Below, one piece after another: positions 56,359 to 64,000 of a stretch of 64,000 bases of DNA. Numbering within the stretch: position 1 is the stretch's first letter; every line of letters begins with the position of its first letter. A program made the translations under genes and the position numbers. Under the pieces are notes generated by a model. It saw only the letters and a list, made by a program, of their open reading frames with translations, ran no database searches and had not been told where the DNA came from. The DNA is from Pseudoxanthomonas gei (lineage in GTDB: Bacteria > Pseudomonadota > Gammaproteobacteria > Xanthomonadales > Xanthomonadaceae): assembly GCF_010119615.1 (NCBI RefSeq), contig NZ_QOVG01000001.1, positions 434,001-498,000 of the forward strand. Reading direction: 5' to 3'.

Positions 56359-57204
56359 ATGTGTCCCAGTAAGGTCGCCGATGGCGATGAAAGAGGTTGG
56401 ATCATTCCCATCGGCGGCGCCGAGAAAAAGGAAGACAACCCGCGGATCCTCAAGCGTTTCCTTGACCTCTGCGGCGGCCGGGAGGCCGAGATCGTGGTCA
56501 TCCCCACCGCCAGCCAGCTGGCCGACACCGGCAGCCGCTACGAAACCATATTCGGGGACCTGGGTGCCAGCCGGGTCGATGTGATGGACTTCGATACCCG
56601 CCGCGACTGCCACGAGCCCAACCGCCTGGCTCGCATCGAAGCAGCCACTGGCATCTTCTTCACCGGCGGCAACCAGTTGCGCCTGTCGACGATCCTGGGC
56701 GGCACGCCGGCGGCAAAACTCATTCGCGAACGCAACGCCGCCGGCGTCACCGTGGGCGGGACCAGCGCCGGCGCCAGCATCCTCAGCGAGCACATGATCG
56801 CGTTCGGCAAGGAAGGTGCCTCGCCGCAGGCCGACAGCGTGCGCCTGGCACCGGGCCTGGGCCTGACCAACCGCTTCGTGATCGACCAGCATTTCCGCGA
56901 ACGCGACCGCCTTGGCCGCCTGGTCGCCGCACTGGCCTACAACCCCTTCGCGATCGGCATCGGCCTGGACGAGGACACCGCCGCCTTCATCGGCCCGGAC
57001 AACACCCTGGAGGTCGAAGGCAGCGGCGCGGTCACCGTGGTCGATGCCGACGGCCTGACGTTCTCATCCATGGCCCAGGTCAGCGAGAACGACCCGGTCT
57101 GCCTGCTCGGGCTGACCGTGCACATCCTGGTCGCGGGTGCGACTTTCAACCTGCATACGCGCAAGGCGTCCGCGGGTTCGCTGGGCAATTCCAAATCTGC
57201 CTGA
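56359..57204 (+). CDS. cphB: Cyanophycinase
   Basis: S51-family serine peptidase that cleaves cyanophycin (Arg-Asp polymer) to beta-Asp-Arg dipeptides. 281 residues from the ATG at 56359, with AGGAG 10 nt upstream. The nucleophile is Ser136 in VGGTSAGASI. Family stretches IPIGGAEKKEDNPRILKRF, FTGGNQLRLST and FVIDQHFRERDRLGRL are complete, and no signal peptide is visible, so the enzyme is intracellular. It is 46 nt upstream of cphA, so synthesis and breakdown genes are probably co-transcribed. Confidence 0.94.
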   Translation: MCPSKVADGDERGWIIPIGGAEKKEDNPRILKRFLDLCGGREAEIVVIPTASQLADTGSRYETIFGDLGASRVDVMDFDTRRDCHEPNRLARIEAATGIFFTGGNQLRLSTILGGTPAAKLIRERNAAGVTVGGTSAGASILSEHMIAFGKEGASPQADSVRLAPGLGLTNRFVIDQHFRERDRLGRLVAALAYNPFAIGIGLDEDTAAFIGPDNTLEVEGSGAVTVVDADGLTFSSMAQVSENDPVCLLGLTVHILVAGATFNLHTRKASAGSLGNSKSA

Positions 57205-57250
57205 TGGGCATCCTTCATTCCCGTACCACTTCCTGATCAAGAGGCAAGGC

Positions 57251-60040
57251 ATGCGCATCCTCGAACGCTCCGTCTACGTTGGCCCCTCGCAATACGCGCA
57301 CTTCCCGGTCATCCGGCTGGAGCTGGACCTGCAGGAACTGGAGGCCTGGCCGACCGGGAAACTGGGCACGGGTTTCGTGGATGCGCTGGTGGCCGCCCTG
57401 CCCGGGTTGGCCGGACACGGCTGTTCCTATCGCGAAGCCGGCGGCTTCATCCGCCGCATGCGCGAAGGAGAAGGCACCTGGCTGGGCCACGTGCTGGAGC
57501 ACGTCGCCATCGAACTGCAGAACGTCGCGGGCGAGGACGTCACCTTCGGCCGCACCCGCAGCGTCGGCGACGACCGCCCGGGCGTGTACACCGTGGTCTA
57601 CGAATATGCGCAGAAAGAGGAAGGCATCGCCGCCGGCGAACTCGCGATCAAGCTGCTTTCCTCGCTGCTGCCCCTGGAACTGCGGCCCAAGGGCAGCGTG
57701 CCCGCCGACTGGGACTGGGACAGCGCCCGCGACGACTTCATCCGCTATGCGCAGCGTCGGGCGCTGGGTCCGTCCACCTCCTCGCTGGTCCGCGCCGCCG
57801 AGGAACGCGGCATCCCGTGGCTGCGGCTGAACCAGCAATCGCTGATCCAGCTTGGCCATGGCAAGTACCAGCAGCGCATCCAGGCCACCGTCACCGGCAA
57901 GACCCCGCACATCTCGGTGGAGCTGGCCAGCGACAAGGAGGAAACCAACAAGATCCTCGGCCTGCTGGGCCTGCCGGTGCCGCGCCAGGAACTGGTCAAC
58001 GACGCGGCCAGCGCGCTGCGCGCCGCGCGCAAGCTGGGCGGCACCGTGGTCACCAAGCCCTACAACGGCAACCATGGCCGCGGCATCACCATCAACATTT
58101 CCGGCGACGACGAGATCCGCGAGGGTTTCGCCGCCGCCCGCGAGCATTCGCGCTCGGTCATCGTGGAAACCTATATCGGCGGCGACGACCATCGCCTGCT
58201 GGTGGTCAATGGCGAACTGATCGCCGCCACCAAGCGCACGCCCGGCCACGTGGTCGGCGACGGCAAGAGCGACATCATCGAGCTGGTCGACCAGGTCAAT
58301 TCAGACCCGCGCCGCGGCGTCGGCCACGAAAAGGTGCTGACCCGTCTGGAGCTCGACGCGCAGGCCGACCTGATGCTGGAACGCGTCGGCTACAACCATT
58401 TCTCGGTGCCCAAGGAAGGCGAAGTCGTCTACCTCCGCTCCACCGCCAACCTGTCCACCGGCGGCACCGCGACCGACGTCACCGACATCATCCATCCCGA
58501 CAACCGCGACATGGCGGTGCGCGCCGTGCGCGCGATCGGCCTGGACGTGGGCGGCGTGGATTTCATCTCGCTCAACATCGCCGAGAGCTACAAGAGCATC
58601 GGCGGCGGCATCTGCGAGATCAACGCCGCGCCCGGCTTCCGCATGCACGTGGCGCCCAGCGAGGGCACCCCGCGCGACGCCGCCGGCCCGGTCATCGACA
58701 TGCTGTTCCCGCCAGGCACGCCCACCCGCGTGCCGATCGCCGCCATCACCGGCACCAACGGCAAGACCACCACTGCGCGCATGCTGGCCCACATCACCAA
58801 GATGGCCGGCTACACACCCGGCCTCACCACCACCGATGGCGTCTACATCGACGGCCAGCGCACGGTGGAAGGCGACATGACCGGCCCGGTGTCGGCGCGC
58901 ATGGTGCTGTCCGATCCGCAGATCGACATGGCCATCCTGGAAACCGCGCGCGGCGGCCTGCTGCGTTCGGGCATGGGCGTGCCGGAGGTGGATGTGGGCG
59001 CGGTGTTGAACGTGGCGTCCGACCACCTCGGCCTGAAGGGCATCGACACCCTGGAGCAGCTGGCCGAGATCAAGCGCATCGTGGTGGAAGTGGCGCGCGA
59101 ATGCGCGGTGCTCAACGCCGACGACCCCAACGTGCTGAAGATGTCGGCCTATACCGACGCCAAGGTGATCTGCTACGTCACCCTGAACCCGTCGCACACG
59201 CTGGTACGCGAGCACATCCGCGCCGGCGGCCGCGCCTGCGCCCTGGAAGCCGGCGTCAACGGCCACATGATCACCCTGTACGACAAGGGCAGCCACATCC
59301 CGCTGATGTGGACCCACCTGATTCCCGCCACCCTGGAAGGCCGCGCCCTGCACAACGTGCAGAACGCGATGGTCGCCGCGGCCATGGCGTTCTCGCTGGG
59401 AGTCAAGCTGGACGCCATCCGCCAGGGCCTGCGCACCTTCGACACCACCTTCTTCCAGGCCCCCGGCCGCATGAACGTCTACAACGAGCATCCGTTCAAG
59501 GTGCTGATGGACTACGGCCACAACGCCCATGCGGTCGGCATGATGGCCGACCTGGCCCAGCGCCTGGACGTGCCCGGCCGTCGCATCGTGGTGCTGACCG
59601 GCCCGGGTGACCGCCGCGACGAGGACCTGCGCGCGATCGCCGATGCGGTCGCCGGCAAGTTCGACCACTACATCGTCCGCCGCGACGATTCGCTGCGCGG
59701 CCGCGATGGTGACGAGGTGCCGCGGATCATCGCCAAGGCCCTGCTTTCGGCAGGCGTGGAAGAGGCGGCCCTGTCGGTCATTCCGGACGAGCAGGAATCG
59801 GTCACCGCCGCACTGCGCATGGGCGAGCCCGGCGACCTGATCCTGGTCTTCGCCGATGCCTTGACGCGCACCTGGAAGCAGATCACCAAATTCCAGCCGG
59901 ACGGGGAAATGGTCAAGGCTTCCCCACGGATCGAGCTGCCCTCCCTGGAAACTTCAGTGGACGACATCCCGTTGGCGGAGATGGAAGGCGTGATCCGCGA
60001 GGAACGCGGCCTGGTGTTCGAACGGGAAGAGAGCGATTGA
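57251..60040 (+). CDS. cphA: Cyanophycin synthetase
   Basis: 929 residues. Adds aspartate and then arginine to a growing cyanophycin chain using ATP. The N-terminal domain (about 1-160) is followed by an ATP-grasp domain (about 210-480; VVTKPYNGNHGRGITINIS, ICEINAAPGFRMH) and a Mur-ligase domain (about 490-890) with P-loop ITGTNGKTTTARML near 500 and ILETARGGLLRSGMG. The start is the ATG at 57251 with GAGGCAAGG before it. The stop overlaps the downstream Mur-ligase gene by 4 nt. It works with cphB in nitrogen storage. Confidence 0.96.
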   Translation: MRILERSVYVGPSQYAHFPVIRLELDLQELEAWPTGKLGTGFVDALVAALPGLAGHGCSYREAGGFIRRMREGEGTWLGHVLEHVAIELQNVAGEDVTFGRTRSVGDDRPGVYTVVYEYAQKEEGIAAGELAIKLLSSLLPLELRPKGSVPADWDWDSARDDFIRYAQRRALGPSTSSLVRAAEERGIPWLRLNQQSLIQLGHGKYQQRIQATVTGKTPHISVELASDKEETNKILGLLGLPVPRQELVNDAASALRAARKLGGTVVTKPYNGNHGRGITINISGDDEIREGFAAAREHSRSVIVETYIGGDDHRLLVVNGELIAATKRTPGHVVGDGKSDIIELVDQVNSDPRRGVGHEKVLTRLELDAQADLMLERVGYNHFSVPKEGEVVYLRSTANLSTGGTATDVTDIIHPDNRDMAVRAVRAIGLDVGGVDFISLNIAESYKSIGGGICEINAAPGFRMHVAPSEGTPRDAAGPVIDMLFPPGTPTRVPIAAITGTNGKTTTARMLAHITKMAGYTPGLTTTDGVYIDGQRTVEGDMTGPVSARMVLSDPQIDMAILETARGGLLRSGMGVPEVDVGAVLNVASDHLGLKGIDTLEQLAEIKRIVVEVARECAVLNADDPNVLKMSAYTDAKVICYVTLNPSHTLVREHIRAGGRACALEAGVNGHMITLYDKGSHIPLMWTHLIPATLEGRALHNVQNAMVAAAMAFSLGVKLDAIRQGLRTFDTTFFQAPGRMNVYNEHPFKVLMDYGHNAHAVGMMADLAQRLDVPGRRIVVLTGPGDRRDEDLRAIADAVAGKFDHYIVRRDDSLRGRDGDEVPRIIAKALLSAGVEEAALSVIPDEQESVTAALRMGEPGDLILVFADALTRTWKQITKFQPDGEMVKASPRIELPSLETSVDDIPLAEMEGVIREERGLVFEREESD

Positions 60041-62337
60041 CTTCCGTGCTCCCGGAACCCTTTCAGGACTCACGCCGGCTGACCGGCAGCAACCTGTATT
60101 TCGACGGTCCCGGCGCGGCCCTGGAGACCGCGCGCGGACTACATTTCGACGACGCCACGCTGTCGGCCTGGACGCGGAACATCGAAGCGGCGCGCACGGC
60201 GCTGGGCTGGCCGGAAACCGAAACGGTATTGCGCCGGCATGACTCCGGCGTCTCGCTGGCGTTCACTGCGCCTGCCGACCAGCTCTATACCGCCACCGAA
60301 GTCAACGAGTGGGCCTGGTGGGCCGCTCTTGACGTTCCCTTCTCCCACCGGGAGAAGGTGGCCGAAGGCCGGATGAGGGAGGGAGCTCGGGGATCCACCA
60401 CTACACCCCGGAGGAAGCTTCCTTTCGACGCAGAGACTCAAGACTTCATCCGCGAGCTGAGAAAGAACTCTACGGAACCCGAACAGCTGATCTGGTTCTT
60501 CCTGCGCGACCGCCGCCTGCATGGACAAAAATTTCGCAGGCAAAAATCACTTGGCCCGTACGTGCTCGACTTTTATTGCCACGAACTCAAACTGGCCATC
60601 GAACTGGATGGCGCCCAGCATAATGAGCCCGACAAGCTGGTTCTCGATGCCAAGCGTGATGCCTTTACTGCAAGCCAGGGAATAGCCACGCTGCGGTATT
60701 GGAACCACGATGTCCTGGCAAGCACGGAATTGGTTCTTGAAGACATCTGGAATCAGGTGTATGCGCGCGCCTCGGATGACACTGGCGGTGGTAAGTCCAT
60801 GCCCTCATCCGCCCTGCGGGCACCTTCTCCCGAGGGGAGAAGGAAGCAACCGCCAGCGCGCTTCCACGCCCCCGGCCACGCTGCCACCTGGGATGAAGAA
60901 TCCGCGCTGCAGACCCTGCGCGCCGTGGCCAGGGCCGAAGCGCGCCCTGCCCTGATCACGCTGATGCGGGCCGCCCGGTCCCATCACCTGCCTTTCCTGG
61001 CCGACGACGACGAAGTCACCCTGGGCGAGGGCGAAGGCGGCCGCACCTGGTTCGTCGACGAGCTACCCACGCCCGACGGCGTGCCGTGGGAACAATTGCA
61101 CGCCATCCCCACCGCGCTGGTCACCGGCTCCAACGGCAAGACCACTACCGTGCGCCTGCTCGCCGCCATGACCCGCGCGCACGGCTGGCGCACCGCGCAC
61201 AGCTGCACCGACGGGGTCTTTTTCGACGGACTTGCGCTTGAGGCAGGCGACTTTTCCGGCCCTACCGGCGCGCGCACCGCGCTGCGGCAAGGCCAGGCGC
61301 AGGCGGCGATCCTGGAAACCGCACGCGGCGGCATGCTGCGACGCGGCCTGGCGGTCGCCCATGCCAACGCGGCCATAGTCACCAACATCGCGCCGGATCA
61401 TTTCGGCGAATACGGTATCCACGACCTGGACGACCTGGCCAGGGTGAAGCTGGTGGTGGCGCGGGCGATCGATCAAGACGGGCTGCTGGCGCTCAATGCG
61501 GACGATCCGGTGCTGGTCCGGCAGTCCGCGGCGCTGGGCTGCCCGCAAGGATGGTTCGCGCTGGATTTCGATCATCCGCTGCTGCAGGCCGCACGTGCCG
61601 CCGGCCGGCCGACCAGCGGGCTGCGCGATGGCCGCCTGCTGCTGCAACTGGCCGATGATGCCCACGACCTGGGCGAAGTCGCGGCCATGCCGCTGACCCT
61701 CGGCGGCCGCGCCATCTACAACATCGCCAACATCGCCGGCGCCGCATTGACGGCGGCGGCGCTGGGCATCCCGTCCGGCACCATCGCCGCGGTGCTGGCG
61801 CGGTTCGGCCGCGACCAGGCCGACAATCCCGGACGCCTGCAGCATTGGCGCTTTGGCCAGCTGGAAGTGTTCGTCGACTACGCCCACAACCCCGACGGCC
61901 TGCGCGGGCTGCTGCACGCGGTCGCCGCGGACAGGCGCAGCGGCAGGCTGGCCATGATCCTGGGCCACGCCGGCAACCGCGAGGATGCCGACCTGCGCGC
62001 CGTGGCCACCACAGCTGCGAGCGCGCGACCCGAACTGGTGGTGTTGAAAGATATTGCCGGCTACGAGCGCGGGCGTGCCGCGGGCGAGGTGGCTTCGATC
62101 ATGCGCGCGCAGCTGCTGGAGGATGGCGTGCCCGCCGACGCGATCAGCACCTGCCTGGACGAAGTCGAAGCCACGCGCATTCCGCTGTCCTGGGCGCGCG
62201 ATGGCGACCTGCTGGTCCTGCCGATCCATGAACTCGATGCACGCGAGCAGGTCACCAACCTGCTCGATGCCATGGCCGCTGCAGGCTGGCGCGCAGGCGA
62301 TGCGCTGCCGCCCATCACGCCGGCCCCGCCCCTGTAG
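60037..62337 (+). CDS. Second cyanophycin-synthetase-like Mur ligase, interrupted in frame by a DUF559 element
   Basis: 766 residues from a TTG overlapping cphA. Residues 1-100 and about 270-766 form a CphA-like Mur-ligase protein without ATP-grasp domain: P-loop ALVTGSNGKTTTVRLLAAM near 360, ILETARGGMLRRGLAV, IVTNIAPDHFGEYG and FVDYAHNPDGLRG. Residues about 101-269 come from an inserted element and contain a DUF559 domain (129-242; VLDFYCHELKLAIELDGAQH). Removing it leaves about 598 residues, a normal size. The reading frame is open throughout, so a fusion protein may be made; whether it is active is unknown. The stop codon is provided by a GTAG REP. Confidence 0.85.
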   Translation: MTSVLPEPFQDSRRLTGSNLYFDGPGAALETARGLHFDDATLSAWTRNIEAARTALGWPETETVLRRHDSGVSLAFTAPADQLYTATEVNEWAWWAALDVPFSHREKVAEGRMREGARGSTTTPRRKLPFDAETQDFIRELRKNSTEPEQLIWFFLRDRRLHGQKFRRQKSLGPYVLDFYCHELKLAIELDGAQHNEPDKLVLDAKRDAFTASQGIATLRYWNHDVLASTELVLEDIWNQVYARASDDTGGGKSMPSSALRAPSPEGRRKQPPARFHAPGHAATWDEESALQTLRAVARAEARPALITLMRAARSHHLPFLADDDEVTLGEGEGGRTWFVDELPTPDGVPWEQLHAIPTALVTGSNGKTTTVRLLAAMTRAHGWRTAHSCTDGVFFDGLALEAGDFSGPTGARTALRQGQAQAAILETARGGMLRRGLAVAHANAAIVTNIAPDHFGEYGIHDLDDLARVKLVVARAIDQDGLLALNADDPVLVRQSAALGCPQGWFALDFDHPLLQAARAAGRPTSGLRDGRLLLQLADDAHDLGEVAAMPLTLGGRAIYNIANIAGAALTAAALGIPSGTIAAVLARFGRDQADNPGRLQHWRFGQLEVFVDYAHNPDGLRGLLHAVAADRRSGRLAMILGHAGNREDADLRAVATTAASARPELVVLKDIAGYERGRAAGEVASIMRAQLLEDGVPADAISTCLDEVEATRIPLSWARDGDLLVLPIHELDAREQVTNLLDAMAAAGWRAGDALPPITPAPPL
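60338..60843 (+). mobile_element. 506-bp inverted-repeat element carrying a DUF559 (Vsr/restriction-like) domain
   Basis: Terminal inverted repeats of 42 bp (60338-60379 and 60802-60843) match at 37 positions and share CCTTCTCCC, GGGAGAAGGTG and GGATGAGGG. Each arm is itself a palindrome. The inner part encodes a DUF559 protein that could also start alone at the ATG at 60373 (MREGARGSTTTPRRKLPFDA). Key residues are the Asp in VLDFYC and the Glu and Asp in LAIELDGAQH, fitting a PD-(D/E)XK nuclease core. No transposase is present. It is inserted in the same direction and frame as the host gene. Confidence 0.85.
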
Positions 62338-62433
62338 GAGCGACGTCCCCCAAGAGGACTTCCTCCGGGGCGCAGGTCGCGAAGCAGCGGACCTCCGCAG
62401 TTGACGAGCGTCGCGACTGGCGTTGGCCCTACA
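62334..62433. repeat. GTAG-type REP with internal insertion, providing the stop codon of the upstream gene
   Basis: GTAGGAGCGACG starts at 62334 and CGTCGCGACTGGCGTTGGCC then CTACA end at about 62433, as inverted arms. A small hairpin (CCCCAAGAGGACTTCCTCCG followed by GGG) is inserted in the left arm. The TAG of the GTAG end is the stop codon of the Mur-ligase gene (62335-62337). Confidence 0.8.
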
Positions 62434-62467
62434 GGGGCCGCGGCAGCTCTCATGCGGGCCGGTCTGC

Positions 62468-62473
62468 TAAAAT
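62468..62473 (+). promoter_or_regulatory. Candidate -10 box for the aldehyde dehydrogenase gene
   Basis: TAAAAT in GGTCTGCTAAAATCGCCGC, 60 nt before the start codon. No clear -35 hexamer in the GC-rich upstream sequence. Confidence 0.4.
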
Positions 62474-62533
62474 CGCCGCACTCTCGGCCGCGCTCCCCCG
62501 CTTGCGGCCCAATCCCGAACTCAGGAGCTCCAC

Positions 62534-64000
62534 ATGTCCGTTGACCTGCTCAAGGCGCTTGGCCTTGGCCCGAACAATTCCGGTACCTATCTGGGCCGTG
62601 GCGAATGGTCCACCGCTACCGGGGCGGGCGTCCTGCAGTCGGTCAATCCCACTACCGGCCAAACCATCGCCACGGTCGAGGCCACCGTTGACGCGGACTA
62701 CGAGCGCATCGTCGCCCGCGCCCAGGCCGCCTTCAAGGTCTGGCGCACCACGCCGGCGCCGCGCCGTGGTGAAGCCGTGCGCCTGTGCGGCGACGCGCTG
62801 CGCAAACACAAGGACGAACTCGGCTCGCTGGTCGCGCTGGAAATGGGCAAATCCAAGCCCGAGGGCGATGGCGAAGTCCAGGAAATGATCGATATCGCCG
62901 ACTTCGCCGTCGGCCAGTCGCGCATGCTCTACGGCTACACCATGCACTCCGAACGCCCCGGCCACCGCATGTACGAGCAGTACCAGCCGCTGGGCCTGGT
63001 CGGCATCATCAGCGCCTTCAATTTCCCGGTCGCGGTATGGGCCTGGAATTCGTTCCTGGCCGCCATCTGCGGCGACATCTGCATCTGGAAGCCGTCCAAC
63101 AAGACCCCGTTGACCGCCATCGCCTCGATGAAAATCTGCAACGAGGCGTTGAAGGCCGGCGGCTTCCCGGACATCTTCTTCCTGATCAACGACGCGGGCA
63201 TCGAGCTGGCCGAGAAATTCGTCGACGACAAGCGCATTCCGCTGATCAGCTTCACCGGCTCCACCGCGGTCGGCCGCCGGGTCGGCGAGCGCGTCGCCCA
63301 CCGCATGGGCCGCAGCCTGCTGGAGCTGGGTGGCAACAACGCCATCATCCTGGACGAGACCGCCGAGCTGAAGCTGGCCATTCCCGGCATCGTGTTCGGC
63401 GCGGTCGGCACCGCCGGCCAGCGCTGCACCAGCACCCGCCGCTTGATCGTGCACTCGTCCATCTACGACAACGTGCTGGCCACGCTGTTCAAGGCCTACA
63501 AACAGGTCGAAGGCAAGATCGGCGACCCCATGGACCCGACCAACCTGATGGGTCCGCTCAACAGCGCCCACGCGGTCGAGCAGTTCCTGTCCTCCATCGC
63601 CAGGGCCAAGGCGGCGGGCGGCACCGTGGAAACCGGCGGCACCGCCATCGACCGCGCCGGCCATTTCGTGCTCCCGGCCATCGTCACCGGCCTGAAGAAC
63701 ACCGATGAAGTGGTGCAGCACGAGACCTTCGCGCCGATCCTGTACGTGATGAAGTACGAGACCCTGGACGAAGCCATCGACATGCAGAACGCCGTGCCGC
63801 AGGGCCTGTCGTCATCGATCTTCACCCAGAATCTGAAGGCGGCCGAGCAATTCCTGTCCGCCGCGGGTTCGGATTGCGGCATCGCCAACGTCAACATCGG
63901 CACCAGCGGCGCCGAGATCGGCGGCGCCTTCGGTGGCGAGAAGGAAACCGGCGGCGGCCGCGAGTCGGGTTCCGATGCCTGGAAGGTCTACATGCGCCGC
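62534..64000 (+). CDS. amaB: Aldehyde dehydrogenase of the ALDH7 type (aminoadipate-semialdehyde / piperideine-6-carboxylate dehydrogenase), 3' end cut by window
   Basis: 489 codons are visible from the ATG at 62534, with AGGAG 7 nt upstream; about 20 residues are missing. It oxidises alpha-aminoadipate semialdehyde (in equilibrium with piperideine-6-carboxylate) with NAD+ in lysine catabolism. The catalytic cysteine is Cys298 in [16 protein letters not shown]; Glu in [10 protein letters not shown] and the [16 protein letters not shown] stretch are family-typical. The ending [20 protein letters not shown] matches ALDH7/antiquitin. No other lysine-degradation gene is in view. Confidence 0.9.
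   Translation, partial: MSVDLLKALGLGPNNSGTYLGRGEWSTATGAGVLQSVNPTTGQTIATVEATVDADYERIVARAQAAFKVWRTTPAPRRGEAVRLCGDALRKHKDELGSLVALEMGKSKPEGDGEVQEMIDIADFAVGQSRMLYGYTMHSERPGHRMYEQYQPLGLVGIISAFNFPVAVWAWNSFLAAICGDICIWKPSNKTPLTAIASMKICNEALKAGGFPDIFFLINDAGIELAEKFVDDKRIPLISFTGSTAVGRRVGERVAHRMGRSLLELGGNNAIILDETAELKLAIPGIVFGAVGTAGQRCTSTRRLIVHSSIYDNVLATLFKAYKQVEGKIGDPMDPTNLMGPLNSAHAVEQFLSSIARAKAAGGTVETGGTAIDRAGHFVLPAIVTGLKNTDEVVQHETFAPILYVMKYETLDEAIDMQNAVPQGLSSSIFTQNLKAAEQFLSAAGSDCGIANVNIGTSGAEIGGAFGGEKETGGGRESGSDAWKVYMRR

Noticed and set aside
60338-60843. Intein or self-splicing explanation for the insert in the Mur-ligase gene
   Set aside because: No N-terminal Cys/Ser, no C-terminal His-Asn and no Cys/Ser/Thr at the downstream junction; the ends are DNA palindromes rather than splicing motifs.

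Overview
The window looks like a chromosomal segment from a GC-rich gammaproteobacterium of the family Xanthomonadaceae (Xanthomonas, Stenotrophomonas, Lysobacter, Pseudoxanthomonas and relatives). I cannot fix the genus from sequence alone. The evidence is an acetylcitrulline-type arginine cluster with an N-acetylornithine carbamoyltransferase and a fused NAGS/NAGK, a FimX-type REC-PAS-GGDEF-EAL protein, a TonB receptor of the Xanthomonas/Caulobacter sugar type next to an XgtA-like alpha-glucosidase, and GTAG-type REP palindromes. Nearly all of it is ordered core or near-core gene content; there is no phage, IS transposase or CRISPR array.

Layout. Positions 1-10483 (minus strand) form one arginine/proline block: leader peptide, argF', argG, argE', NAGS-NAGK, GNAT, argC, argH, YciI-like, proB, proA (cut by the window edge). 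10563-14229 holds a small exported protein and the plus-strand run cysS-sufE-MFS. 14305-17991 has a DksA-like regulator with a histone-H1-like tail, then yidD-pyrC-M23 peptidase. 18098-22695 (minus) carries folE2, a degenerate phytoene-synthase-like protein, and a gph/mupP-ubiG-MTA deaminase group. A 135-bp tandem repeat separates this from the divergent pair efp/epmB, followed by fimX, htpX, gluQ, phaB-phaR-phaB, periplasmic stress or lipoprotein genes, rnd, a DEAD-box helicase and tRNA-Ala. 38164-39057 is a non-coding, repeat-rich stretch. 39058-49023 is a maltodextrin utilisation locus: TonB receptor, alpha-glucosidase, H+/sugar symporter, periplasmic GH13 and LacI repressor, with two identical operator-like palindromes. 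49095-55959 has two L,D-transpeptidases and the thrABC operon behind a Thr/Ile-rich leader. 56035-62337 contains tRNA-Arg and a cyanophycin locus (cphB, cphA, a second Mur-ligase protein). The window closes with a truncated aldehyde dehydrogenase (amaB type).

How it fits together. The arg block makes arginine through acetylated intermediates, the thr operon draws on aspartate, and the cyanophycin genes store and release Arg-Asp polymer, so amino-acid supply and storage genes share this window. The arg and thr operons each begin with what looks like a ribosome-mediated attenuator (regulatory codons plus alternative stems). The most unusual item is a 506-bp element with 42-bp inverted repeats and a DUF559 nuclease-like domain, inserted in frame inside the second cyanophycin-synthetase-like gene so that the reading frame runs straight through it.
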